64,000 nt of DNA, from contig CAJINV010000002.1 of NCBI GenBank assembly GCA_905178155.1, positions 11,534,591-11,598,590 of the forward strand, given 5' to 3'. Position 1 is the first letter of the stretch. Every line of letters starts with the position of its first letter. The position numbers and the translations under genes are program-made. Source of the stretch: Amoebophrya sp. A120 (lineage: Eukaryota > Sar > Dinophyceae > Syndiniales > Amoebophryaceae). The notes beneath the pieces were generated by a model, which saw nothing but the letters and a program-made list of their open reading frames with translations, did not search any database and had not been told where the DNA came from. Positions 23,289 to 35,359 of this stretch are shown piece after piece.

Positions 23289-23681
23289 TCAAATACCCGC
23301 TTCTTCGTCTTCTGCGGGTTTCGGTTTCACAATCGGTCTGGCTTTCTGCTTCGGATTGTTTGCCATCAAAAAATGCGCTAGGTATTCGACCGGATTGTTT
23401 GGTCGTTCCTGTGCGACGGCTGCCAGGCCTGGGAGCAGCGTTGGGACGACTTGGGTATCGAGATATTGCCTAAGCGGCATGGTCTGAATCGAATGGTCTT
23501 CCCACATCAAGCTCTCCGTTGCCACCCGCTCCATCTCCTTTTGCCGCGGGTCGGGGTAGGCGGTACTCTCGCCGACCGGGATGTTATCCGTCATTTTGCC
23601 TGATGCGACTTGCGGTTTAGAAAATGAAGAGCGCTCTTCTATCTGGTCTACTGTGCTTCGTTGTTTGATGTCAGGTTTCAT
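23289..23681 (-). CDS. DPY30-domain protein
   Basis: A complete 130-residue single-exon frame. The C-terminal half contains MPLRQYLDTQVVPTLLPGL followed by ERPNNPVEYLAHFLMANN. This matches the Dpy-30 motif (YL...VVP.LL.GL..LA.ERP.NP.EYLA..L), a helix pair that dimerises and docks amphipathic helices. In eukaryotes such small proteins serve either in COMPASS/SET1 histone methyltransferase complexes or in axonemal radial spoke and dynein assemblies. The ~80-residue N-terminal part is polar and not recognised. Several axonemal genes in this window make a flagellar role possible, but position alone does not establish it. Confidence 0.85.
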   Translation of the reverse strand: MKPDIKQRSTVDQIEERSSFSKPQVASGKMTDNIPVGESTAYPDPRQKEMERVATESLMWEDHSIQTMPLRQYLDTQVVPTLLPGLAAVAQERPNNPVEYLAHFLMANNPKQKARPIVKPKPAEDEEAGI

Positions 23682-24911
23682 TTTCCATTATGGAGGCGTT
23701 TTCCGAAATGGGACGGGGATTTTTCAAAATGCGTTCTTTATACCTGATGCGATAAAATTATGAGGTGGGTACGAAGACGAATCTCTCCAGCAAGTAGCTC
23801 TCGAAAGGATCCATCACGACCTTCTGATGACGTCGCTGACAGTGTTGTACAGATGATAAACGCATCTGTTGTCTCCCATCGTTCTCTCTCAGCCTCCCTC
23901 CGCCTTTCTCTCGCCATTCGGAACAGCTAATGTAAGCACAATTATTAATTCCGTTGAACTTGAAAATGAAATCGTGGTCCCACGTCGATACACCATATCC
24001 GCGTGCGCTATCATTTCTTTCCAGATTACTTGCTAACTACCTCCAACCTTGTTTTTTATCTGCATCTAGTAATTGTCTGCCATTGTACACGTAGCGCTGT
24101 TAAAGGTCTTCTTATTTCCCAATTCAGTCAACCGACCATCAACATTCTTTGGGGTTTTATTCAGTAGCTACTTCCCTCACACTGATGTCTAACTGAACTT
24201 CTAGAACCAAGTTGGTATCGGTACAGCAATTCGTAGCAGTGCGTGTCAGTATTTTGCGAGGTTCGAGACCGGGGTGCGGCAGCTTGAACTTCGTCGTGAC
24301 GGCAACTGGAAGTCGTAGTGTCACCTTGATACTCTCTTTACTAACTTTTTGATCTTGCCTGAGTCTGTGACATTCTTACTCATTTTCATACAAGGTAACT
24401 TCCTTACTTTCCAATTCCAGGTGAAACATTGAGTTGATACATTTTAATTTTAAGAAGCAAGCAAGGAGAGCAGCGAGAGCTACGACAATTCTATGTATTG
24501 AAGCTTGTCTCGACTCCATATTTAATTTCGTACGTGGTAGTTGATGCTTTGCAAATCGTTCACTGAAAACTCCACCAATCTAGGCACATAAAGTTTGTAA
24601 ACTGCTGCTAGTCTGTTTCTGCAATCCGGTGTGAAATTCGGTACGGTCATTGTGTATGAAGCTGTGTACATTTATTTCCAGCTGGTTGAGAAGCCTCTCA
24701 AGGAAAGCTTTTTTTCTTGGAAGAGTAAACTGCAAATCTGTCAAGCACCTCGACGAACTCCAGCAGCCATTTCCTGCTGTAAACAAGACAATCGTAAGCG
24801 TCAATCTGAGTCAAATTTTCGTAGATACAGGCACCTCTTTGTTTCTGATTCACTGATATCAATTTAGCTGCGCACTACATCCATTCTTGTTGTTCTGATG
24901 TTCAAGCGAAT
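23682..24911. other. AT-rich intergenic gap
   Basis: 1.2 kb with stops in all frames, between the DPY30 start and the stop codon of the giant membrane-protein gene. Nothing further is seen. Confidence 0.5.
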
Positions 24912-27900
24912 CTACGAAATCTCGGCCTGTTCCTCTTCTTCCTCCTCCTCCTCGTTCAGCAGTGCTACCTCTAAATCATCATCGGCCTTGGCCCCGCCTG
25001 TACTTCCAAGCTCGACCTGCGTGCTACCCTCGGGACGTGTGAGCACGAACATGAGCATTGCGACTTGAACGCCGACAACGATGAGCAGAGAGAAGATGAC
25101 GCCGAACCAACCGCCGCGGCGTGCCTCGAACGTGTCGTCCTCCTCCTCCACCTCATCCATTTGTCGTGGCTCCCGCCAGCCGTACGGAAGACCCGTAGCG
25201 AAATCCACTTCGTAAACCTGATTTTCAAAGATCAAAAGATTGTTTTGCATAACCAACGAAGATGAGCAAATTGCTTCAGGCAAATATCTCTTGCACTTGT
25301 CCCTTACTGAGGCGCGAGAAGACAACAAGTCAGTAAGCAAAATTCAGGGCCGGTTATGTATAAAAGCTGCACAGACCATGACAACTGTGTGCACTCAAGC
25401 CAATACCTCGTTTGTATCGTGCATGACCCAGGCATCTCCGGTGGGTGTTTTGGCGTAGAATCGCGCTCCGACGACGAGATTTTCGTTGTAGTGCGTTTTC
25501 GCGGCCTCCAGGTACTGGTAAACCCGGTCGTCTTTTTGGCTCTTGTACTCTGCGCTGTTCATCATCTTGGTCAATTGTTTGATCTTTTTTTGCAAGAAAC
25601 TCCGGCGCGCCTTGACGTACTTCTTTTGCATGAACGAAGCCGCGTCCTCCTCATCGTGTTCCTCTCCGTCCGCGCCCTTTTGAGGTTGCGCCGCTCTCTC
25701 TTGCTCCTTCAAAGCTGCCTCCTCTGCGAGGGCCTTCTGCTGCTTCGCTTCCTCCTCCAGCAGCTGTGCTTGCTCCTCGGGGCTGCCGTGGGTGGTAAGG
25801 TCCTCGGAGGGCAAGACTAGCGACGCCATGACCATTGTCAGCATGGAGGCGACGGCCTGCAGGGCCGGCGCGAACTGGTCAAGCACCGACTCCACCGAGC
25901 CGTGAAATAAATCGGCCAGGTGCTCCATGTCGTGGCGAAGCCGGTCGTGCGACTTCACATCGTCAGCCAGCCCCGTCACGTCGAAGGTGGCAAAGAGGTC
26001 TTCCTGTTCGTGCAGGTCGAAGCTCTGCTCCATCATCACGCATTCCTCGACGGAGTACTTGCTCTGGGGGCACTCCGCCTCCAGCGCGTAGTGCAGGTGA
26101 GGTTGCAAGCCCATCTTGGAAGCCAGGTGAAAGTAGAACTGCTCCTTCCGCACGGCACCAACAAGCCCGTGCCCCTGCAGTTCTTGGTCCTGGAAATTAT
26201 CCTGTTTCAAAAGTACTAGAACTCCCCGTCGGCTCGCTGCACGGTTTTCTTAACTTGCGTGCTTTCATGCCGAAAATCTGCGTGCAAGAGATTGATGATG
26301 GACTTCGTTCATTATGCCGCAGCACTGCAGATCAATTATGACATACATCCCTGCTAACTCAGGGGGCAGAGGTCCAGGTCCTGTGGGCAGAACAAGAACC
26401 CCAGTACATTTATTCTACTTACTCATCAAATTAAAGTTAAAAGAGAACTGATGAAAGCCTAATAATTTCCGACACGACATGTGTGTTTTCTTCACTTTTC
26501 TTTCCGACAATGCGCCTGCAGCAAGATACGCGGGAGTTCTCGTAACGCTTCATAGAAATCCGCCATCGACGCAAATTTTTCCACCTGCACCGCCTGCTCG
26601 CATTCCAGCGTGGTCTCAAACCCGTTCTGTTCGGGACTCTGACATTCTTCCAAATACAGCGCCCGCACCATCATGGAGCCGAGGTGAGCTCCGGGCAGAG
26701 ACCAATCCCGGATGTCCCCTGACCTGGACGACGCGGTCTCGTTCCAATCTTCCACGGGAACCTGCTCGTCCATGCGGCCGCGCGCCCCATCCGTGCGCTC
26801 AACGTCGTCCTCGTGGGTGTACAGCACGCGCAAGGCCTCGATCTCGTTGTCGATCTGGCGCTGCGCGATCCAGTCCTTCAGCAGGCCGTGCTGCACCGGT
26901 TCCGAGCGGTAGAACTCCTCCCACTCGATGGTGGCGTATCTTGTCTGGAATTCGTTACGGGAGACGATGTCAAACTTCGTGTGCTCTACAACCGTCCACT
27001 GAAACAAGATCGCGCCGCCTATCTCCAGAAACTGCGAAACCTCCTGCATCAATTTCAGGACGGCTTCCTGCTCTTGCGGGTCCGGATTCGAGGGGAACAC
27101 GTTGATGTGTTGCAGTGGCAGCCGCCGCGTCACCGCGACGGACTGGAAGGTCGCCAGCACCAGCTCGAAGAAGCGCTGCTCCATCGACCCCGGGTTCAGG
27201 TTGGCGTATCCCTTCTTCAGGACTCGGTCGACACTTCGCACAAAATCTTCGGTGATCGGTAGCGCGGCCACAGGCGGTCGCTGGAACGGAACCGCTGGAG
27301 CGCCGGATTCGCACTGTGTTGCGTTTTTTGGAAAAAATGATATAGGTGAATCATAACGATTAGGACAAGGGACGAGGACGACGACGACAATGACAAAATC
27401 ATAAGCCAGCGTTGCGGATAGCTTCGGGAGCAAGTCGCTGCTTTTCTTTGACGAATGAATCAATCATGTTCACTCTACCGTACGTCTTGGCATTGAAAGA
27501 AATTGCAAATAAGAATAACTGCAAACTGTATTCATTCTACTTCATAGTCCTATTACAGCACTTCTTCCACCACGTACCTTTTCCTCCCCCGGTTCGCACT
27601 TCATTTGCTTGAGCTCCCCCCGGAACACCTCCGCGGTCTGCATGTTGAGGTAGCATTCCTCGATTTTGGCGATGACCTGGCGGTTGCGCTTCAGGCTGCG
27701 CTCCACCTTCCACCACTTGTTGCCGGTGACGTCTTGGAACCACGTGAACACGCCCGTCTTGCCCACGATCAGCTCCGTCAACCCCGCGCACTCGCGGAAG
27801 GTGAACCCGTTCTTCTCCATCCACTCCCCCTCGCGCGGGAAGTACTCCACGATGTTCTGCTCGGCGTCGTTGTAGATCCCGTTGGGGTACTCCTTGGCAA

Positions 27901-30900
27901 AGTAGCCCGTCGCGTCCACGTCGTCGTCGGGGATCATGTGCGCCGTCGTGGGCATCCCGTACTCGATCATCACGAAGAACTCGTCCTTGTCGTCGATCCG
28001 CTTGTGCAGCACCGGGGCGCCGTTCACGAACGTGCGCCCGAACAGAGGGAGCCGCGCGCGGTCCAGCCGGCTCCAGTTGGGGTTGCGCTCGAACATCTGG
28101 TAGGGCATGATGCGCATCGTGCTCCAGTCCTGCGGCTTCAGGTCGATCGGGCCCCAGAACCGCACCTTTTCCGCGCGACGGCGGACGAAGGGAATCCCGT
28201 TCACCAGGAGCTCCATGTCACTGGTCTCGCGGTACACCCGGTCCAAATCGTTGTCGTTCTTCACACAGTACGTACGCGCCATGCGGAACCCAGACAAGGT
28301 GTGGCTGCTCATCAAGCGGTAGATCGAATCCTTCATGAAGAACTCGGGGTGCGTGCCCGGACGGACGCCGCTGTTCCGGGGAAACGCGTCCGCTGCCGAA
28401 ACACGCTTCAGCTGCTCCATCATTCCGACGTTGATCCGCCGCCACAAAGTGCTGTTACACCGGTCGAACAGCTCGTCCTCGTGTCGCTCCATGTTCCGCG
28501 TCTCGTTGATATTCAACAGCGTCTTTTTTTGTATTTTTAGATGGAATTGTCGGAGATGACAAAGTTCCAATTTTCGACCGGATTGGTACATGCTGTACTT
28601 CGTGCGTGGGAAAAACTACGTTGGCGCGATTGACTCGATTACTTGGATAGAGTTGCTACTACTGCTAGCTACGCGGCGCATTGCAAAACTAAGTTGCCTG
28701 CAACAGGATGCATGTGGATGTCGAAAAAACCAGCAAAGATAAGACGTAGTAAAAAAAAGGTAAAGACACGGGTAGTTGATAACGTCTTCAAACACGTTTC
28801 ACAAAGACGTACCACGTCCTGCTCGCCGAGCGGCGTGCCGAAGGGGTGTCCCACGGAATGGTACTCGGAGACCCAGCCCTCGAGGCACTGCGTCCCGTCC
28901 TCGCTGAGCTCGGTGCAGTAGCCCCAGACCAGTGCACACTGACGCGCGTAGAAATGGGTACTGTCCTCCGGATTGGTCAGCGCGGCCTCGTGCGGCATGC
29001 ACTCCTCCGTGACCTCGGGTCGGTGGTGGTGCAGCTCCATCTGGACCATGCGGAACTGGTCCACCATGACCGGCTCCCCCAGCCGGTAGTCCAAACTGGA
29101 GAACGGCTCGGTGGGCAAAATGAGGGAATTCGGCAACTCGGCGTGACCCATGGTGAACCGGCCCTTCTGCCCCGCCAAGGACTTCTCAACAACGGTTTCG
29201 TTCACCTCCTTACCCTCGCAGCACGAGTTGCCGTCCTGCTTCTTCGCCACGACGCGGGTCACGTCCATCGCCGGGAACGTGCAAGTCTTCAGCATCTCCT
29301 CCGGAAAGCGCTGGGCCTCCACCCAGGAGTTCCCGAGCTCGTCCTCGAAACCCCGCAGCGGGTAAATCGTTCGCTTCTGTCAGGTATGCATTGCGAAAAT
29401 GTCGGAAATAAGAAGCATGAAAGTACAGAATGCAAACACCACAGACACTCGCCGGGTTTTGTTCCTCCTTGCGAGGAAGCCGAAAATGCACCGAACTCGT
29501 TGAACAAATAGTGAAAAATCTATGTAGAGTGCGGAGCTGTTTTGTGGCGCGGATCTGCGGTCTCTTTGTTGCAGGTTGTATTATCTACGTAATATCACGA
29601 CACTTTCGCACCGAGGATACTTGGCGCTCTGGACCGGGGTCGGGACCACCGCAAACGTGCCTCCCTCGCCGCCGTACGCCACGGCGCGGCACTGCAAGAG
29701 CCGCCAGTTTGTGGGCAGCTCCGGAAAGTCCTCGAGCACATACTGCTTGTGCGTGGCACCTGCGTTCAGGTGCATGACGAACATGCCCGCACCAACGGCT
29801 TCGATGACCCACACGTGGCGTCCGGTTTTCCAGATCCACCGGATCTCGTCCACCAAATCTCGCTCGTAGACGACGTAAGGCTTGCGGTCATAGAAGCCCA
29901 GTGCATCCTTCGGGGTCATTGTGGCCGCGTTGGATTTTTTGTTGTCTTCGAAAATGGTGTAGAAGTCGTGGCGCACCGGCACAAAGATGAGCGGGTCCAA
30001 CTTTCCCTTCTGCTCGTTGAAGTGGTAGGCTTCGTGGCTGGGCGAGTAGCGGGAAGCGCCCTGGTTCAGACACTTGCCATCCACCTCGATGAAGTCCACC
30101 TCGAGCGAGTGGCGCTTCTTGATCACGATGGTGTGGTCGCCCGAACAGGTGTGCGTGTGCGTTCGCGCGCACTGGTCGTCCAGGTCCGCGGAGATGGTTT
30201 CCTTCTGCAGCACCTCGAAGCCCTCCTGCCCGCAGTTCCCCGCGTCCGTAGCCAGCAGGACGGACCGCGTCTTGAAGCAGAACTCTCCCGCGTCGTGCGG
30301 GTCCGCGCACTTGCCCAGCTCCAGTGTGCAGTACGACTCCCCAAGTAAAGTCGGTTCGTCCGGGCCGTAGAACGCGCCGCAACGCTCCCACGACGCCTCG
30401 TCGCGCTCCACCACTTCTCCGGTCGAAACAGGCAGCGCCTCGACCACGTTGCCCTGCTCGTCCACGTGTTGCGGCTCCTCTCCACAGGTCTTCAGCATCT
30501 GTTGAAGTGAGACTTTCATTATTTTCCCAGGAGATCATTTCATTGTTTATACTTCACAATCCGCAGCGATAAAAATATTGTTCGCGGAAGGGGAAGGCAA
30601 AAAAACCAGCGACGCTGCATAAAAAAGCGCATCATGGGAGGAATTAGTAAACACTATCATTTCAAAAATGTTGTATCATTTATATCGAGTGATATCAAAA
30701 ATGAAAACCTCAGGCGGCATGCGTCCGGTGGCTTCGATCCACGTGTTTTTCATGTGATCTACGAACGCTCTGATCGTAAACTGGGACTTTGTGGCATTCG
30801 CGGGAGGAGGCTGGACCGGCACGGTTCCCAGCTGGAAGACGCCATGCCCGCTCTCCTGAGGATAGCTCGCACGGGTCGTGCACCGCAAAAACTGCATGCC

Positions 30901-33900
30901 ACTCGGCACCACCTTGGGATCACGGTAGTTCGAGGCGGTAAAGGCGCGTCGGTCCACCCCGCTTGTGTACAGCATGACGTAATACTCGTTGTGCTCGGTG
31001 TCGTGCAAAACGTAGACCTCCCGGTTAGCCTTCCAATTGTAGGACACCGGAGAGTACAGAGAGCGGGTGTACTTCACGTAGGGGAGCATTTCTGAACAAT
31101 CGTAGTAGTGTCAACATTCTGAATCAATTGAAAGTAAGAAAGTCAATTCGGTAGCGGGCAACACGCGGTCATCAAAATGAACTACTTATTTATACTCTCG
31201 AATCCCTTGTCTTCGATCACATGGCCGGCGGTTATGCCTGTGGTGTTCGCAAATGTCGTCTGAAGAGTGACACCGGCGGTGTCGTACATGAGGATGTGCT
31301 CGCCGAACTGAACCGTGTCCTGGAATCCGGCCGGCGCTTCGCCCGGACTTTTGAAGCACTCCCCACCGTGGTACAGATAGTCGAACTGAAAACGCGCTAC
31401 CGTTTTCAACACGATTTGAATCTGCGTCGTGGCGCAATCCACTGTATTCATTTTTCGATAAGTACTTTTTTAAATTCTTTACGCAGGATCTGCTCGGTGG
31501 TAGAACATGATTGGGACCACGACCCTGACCCGTCGTGAAGCAAGATGCTCCTTCGAAGATGCCAATCGCGCAGCCGGGTGCGAACCAACATTGGAATTTT
31601 TCGAACCACAATCAAAAAGATCCATAAAACGACCACGTGCAGTAGTAGATCCAAAGAAGCAAAAATTTCTATACGCTCCCGGGCCTTGCACTGGTCGCGG
31701 TACAAAGTGCGCACTTGGCTCTTGCTGAGTTCGTCGAAATGGCCGTAATCACAGGGAAGCTCGTTGGTTTTGAACCAGTGCGTGCGCGTGGTGTCGCACT
31801 CGTCCAAGTTCTCGGAATCGCAGGCGCCCACCTCGAGTTCGCACTGCAGCCAGTCCGCGAGCGAGAGCAGCGGGTCGGTATCAAAAGGAAAAACCCCCCC
31901 TCCCCATATCAAAACGGAAATCTGTGATGCAGATTTGGGGTCACAAATCAGCTCTGTATTGCAGTAGAGGACTGCAGGCCCACATCAAGCCTGAGTGGGA
32001 GAGGTTTTGGCCTAGGAGCTCAGCACGACAAAAGTCGATGCTGTAGGTCCAACAGCATCACAAACCGCCGGTATAATGCGGGGGGCCTTCTGGGTTTGCC
32101 TTCTTGCAAGACAGACGGGATTTGTGGCCACAAATCAGCATCACAAATTTCCGAAAATATACCTTTTCGGTATGGGGAAGGGGGATTTTTCCTTTTGATA
32201 GTCGGCGGCCATCCCGCACTTCCAGCCCGCTATGGAAGCGTCAGGTATAAAATCGTCAAAGTTGAAATAATTTGTAATGCAGAAAATGCGACACAAAAAG
32301 TGACTCTATTGCAGAGGACCCACGGGAGGCAGATTATAGTCCTGGTAAGGGTCAACAGTTGGACTGCTAACTAGCATGACAGAAGGCAGCTCCTTTGCCC
32401 TAAACCGCATGACAGACTCGCTTCCAGGACCGGGGAGATTTGTCATGCACCGACTACAAACTGTAGGTCTAACTGGTATCCGTTTTGTGCATGACAAACT
32501 ATTTCAACTTTGACGATTTCAAACCTGACACATCCATACCCGCGGGCCGGGGCGTGTTGGGGTCTTCGAGCTCCATCTCCCTTTCTTTGTCCTGGTACGC
32601 CTTCAGCTCCGTCTCGGTGATGAACTCCTTGGGCGCGAAGTGGTGCGTGTGAACCTTTGGGTGCAGCTCCGACGCGATCAGCGCCTCCTCCACCACGTTC
32701 TGCCCGTCCTCGCCAAACTGGTTGGGGTCGTGCTCCGCCGCCTCCGTGTAGAGCTCCGGAAAACACTCGCGCTTCATGTTTTCGGTCATGGTCCGGTAAT
32801 CGAGCTCCCAGAAAATGTTGTGCTTCTGGAAGACCCGATTCGTGTTCACCAGAGCCACGTTCTTGTTGGACGCGTCCACGCCGGCGACTTCGCAAGTCCG
32901 CGCTACCGTGCCGTCGGCTTCTGATTCAGAAGAAAGGATGGTGTCGGGATGACCAGCGTACATGCCCAAAAGGTACACCTTCTTCCCGCCACGGGCAACC
33001 GCGCTCTGCTCGTCCGACTTGTAGGTACGGACGTGGATGGAGCTCCCCTCGCGCAGCGTCGCCACGACCAAATCGTCACGCAAAGTTTCGTCGTCGGGCG
33101 CCAAAAAGGCCGTCTCGCCCTCGTCTTGCACGGCGCGCGCCGAAAACGTCACATCCGGTTCCGTGAACCCGTTGGGATCGAACCGCAGAGGCTTGTTCCC
33201 CGAAATCTGAAACTTCCGCTCGTGAATCTTCTGTGGCTTGTACAGAAAGGTGATGCCGCCAATGTTCACCATGCTCAGCGCCGCGAGCTGGGCCGACTGG
33301 AGTGGAAAAAAAAAGTGTACAAGTTCTTTTTACTTTAATGTAACAACAACTACGCAGTACGCTAGTACACCGAGTATGCTATTAACATTCAGTACTGCAA
33401 TTACTAGAAGCCTAGTAGTAGTAGTAGTAGTTAGCGTTCCACAGCGCTCATAACAGAAACAGCATGATATGATCGTTTTGGCATTTGCAACGCAGAAAGA
33501 GAAGCATGAACAAACCGTCATCTCCGTGTCGCCCGTTGGCGAAATCGCAGAGGCAGCGCCAGAGTTGCCACGGGCCGCCATTGACGCTTTCGCGGCGGCA
33601 AAGTACTGGTCCGCGCGCGAGGAGCACTGATAGGATCCAAATTCATTGTAGACAGCATCGACCGTGAGTGGAACGGGCGGCATCTTGACGATGATGGGCC
33701 AGGTGTGGTGTGCCGCAATCGTTTTGTCCACGTTCCGTGTGGTCACGAAGTTGCGTAGAGCCACCTCAACCTGCAGGCGCGTGATGGCATCAAACTTCTC
33801 GGTCGGACACTCCTCGACGGCCAGGAACCTGGTCACGATCCCCTCATAGCACAAGTCATCGGCTCCTTCCACCTTGTTGCTGCAGTGCCCCACAATCAGC

Positions 33901-34688
33901 TCGCAAAGGTTCATGCCCTGCATGCTAAAATACTTGTCTTCCTCTTCCAGTTTGGCAAGGGAACCGCAGGTCGACGCTTCCCAAAATTGCAGCTCGGCCC
34001 CGCTAAGCATTGTTTCCGGGGCTGTAAACAAGTTTTCCTCTAGAAGATGGTGCGACACGCGATGAACTCCAGGAGGTCCAGCCTCCGCGGCCGCAGTTGA
34101 AGGTGGTGCGGATGTTGACGCATCCTCCGGTTCTGCTGCTGCTGGACCACCAGCTGGCTTTGTGCTCTCATCTTGTTCAGTAGACGATCCACCTCCACAG
34201 CAGGAGGATCCTGTACTCTTTACCGTGCCCGCAGTCGCGCTGACTTCCTCTGGAACTTTAGGTGCGGCTGTGCCCTCCTCGGGCGCCGGTTCGATCGTAC
34301 TCGTTTCCGCCCCATCCTCTCCGGCTGTCGCGGCGCTCGATTCCGTTGTGGGTGTCTCTTCCGGAAGATGCTCCGACGCTACCGTTGCAGCCTCGCCCTC
34401 CGGCAATGCCGCTGGTTCATCGGGTAGAGGTGCTGCGGCCGCATCCGCCTCGGGTTCGGCGACCGCGTTAGGCGTTGTGGATGTCTCCTCTGGATGCTCC
34501 GGTTCCTGTGCTGCGACTTCGGCATCCACCTTTGGCTCTTCGACCGGTGCTGGTTCGACCAGTGGCGCGAGGGCTTCCGAGTCCGCAGGAGTCTGCTCTT
34601 GTGCGTGACGGAGACCGAGCAGACCAGCACTCTGCCATGCAAAGAGCAGGCGCGCAGCCCGAGCGAGTCGACTTTTTCCCTCTCGCAT
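24912..34688 (-). CDS. Giant predicted type I membrane protein, function unknown
   Basis: Exons reconstructed by frame and splice sites: 34688-33516, 33296-32544, micro-exon ~32230-32206, 31878-31675, 31441-31196, 31091-30709, 30498-~29602, 29376-28813, 28522-27578, 27313-~26545, ~26195-25407 and 25217-24912. The product is about 2,350 residues. The N-terminus (MREGKSRLARAARLLFAW) looks like a signal peptide and is followed by a Glu/Pro/Ala-rich segment. The long extracellular part is Cys-containing and Trp/Tyr-rich, without a domain I recognise. Near the C-terminus, WFGVIFSLLIVVGVQVAMLM is one membrane span, followed by a short acidic tail. Most junctions are GT-AG with matching phase; two are introners. 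The junction at 26195-26545 is uncertain. The architecture suggests a surface receptor or adhesin, but that is only inference. Confidence 0.75.
31874..32205 (-). mobile_element. Introner IE4 in the giant gene
   Basis: Flanked by GTCGG at 31874-31878 and 32201-32205. The inverted repeats start TATCAAAAGGAAAAA and continue into a C-rich/G-rich pair. Removing the element and one GTCGG copy joins GMAAD to PLLSLADWLQ in frame. The only nearby GT (coding AAAAG|GTATAT) is phase 2 and no upstream AG matches it, so GT-AG splicing near the ends would break the frame. Confidence 0.85.
32206..32230 (-). other. Micro-exon between two introners
   Basis: Only ~25 bp (30 with the repeat copies) of original coding sequence separate IE4 from IE5. 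It encodes about GWKCGMAA. Joined to its neighbours it keeps one frame from the upstream exon (EDPNTPRPA) to the downstream exon (DPLLSLADW). This looks like two independent insertions landing ~30 bp apart in one ancestral exon. Confidence 0.8.
32226..32543 (-). mobile_element. Introner IE5 in the giant gene
   Basis: Flanked by CCCGC at 32226-32230 and 32539-32543, with ~35 bp imperfect inverted repeats starting TATGGAAGCGTCAGGT. Here both models work. Seamless excision gives PRPAGWKCG; GT-AG (coding GCGG|GTATGG ... CCATAG|CGGG) gives PRPAAGWKCG. The canonical sites arise because the target duplication supplies the G next to the element's terminal T, and the other terminal A meets a G. Confidence 0.85.
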
Positions 34689-35359
34689 CGTCAGCTGGCT
34701 GGTGGTACAAGTGTCGTCAGTTACGAATCAGCACGAAGAGAGTGCTCGTTCGCAAATGACATGATCTTCGCTTATTGGCAGCAACGCCCGTGTGGCAGTT
34801 GTTTCGTGGCAGCAAATTGCTGTTTTTATAACCTTAACGGGGTCGGTAAGGGGATACCGACGCGTCGAGGGAGAAAAAAAAGCACGGCTAAACTGAGTTT
34901 TGTTTGGTCGGACAAAATCAAATACATACTGACAACGGTCTCTGTGCCAGCCTCTAAGTACAGACACAGATCAAAACGAGCAGCGCACTTTTATTGGAGG
35001 AAACCCAATCGACGCCAGCAAGGCTACAACGACCCATTACGAAGACACCGGACCCGACGAACTCTCGTCTCTCTCTCTACAACTACTTCTCAGTACGACG
35101 ATTTTCAACTTCATCAAGCAATAAGGCTCACGAATTACGTTCCTCCGGCTTCGAGCAAGAACTAGACACCCTCACCCACGAGGATTCGACATAGAGGTGA
35201 TTTTTGCAGTGGCGGAGGACAGAATCGAACCCAACGCGGTCGTGTAAAGTGCAATTTCTTCGCCCATGAGATTTGTAATTCAGGTCATTATGCTGCGTAG
35301 GTGCAGCTTTATTTGCTTGACTACAACCTCTACTTTTCAAAACGAAACTCGTAGCAATG
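34689..35359. other. Intergenic gap upstream of the giant gene
   Basis: Holds the promoter side of the giant gene and the 3' flank of the aldo-keto reductase. No ORF is supported. A TTCGATTC-like box near 35220 was considered and rejected as a tRNA. Confidence 0.45.

Noticed and set aside
31448-31612. Continuation of the exon at 31675 into hydrophobic sequence (LLHVVVLWIFLIVV) as a membrane span
   Set aside because: It lies past a GT donor that joins in phase to the next exon's AG, so it is intron read-through.
35205-35280. tRNA-like sequence (AGAATCGAACCC) on the minus strand
   Set aside because: The T-loop-like box is present, but the flanking T-stem does not pair and no matching acceptor or anticodon arms are visible.
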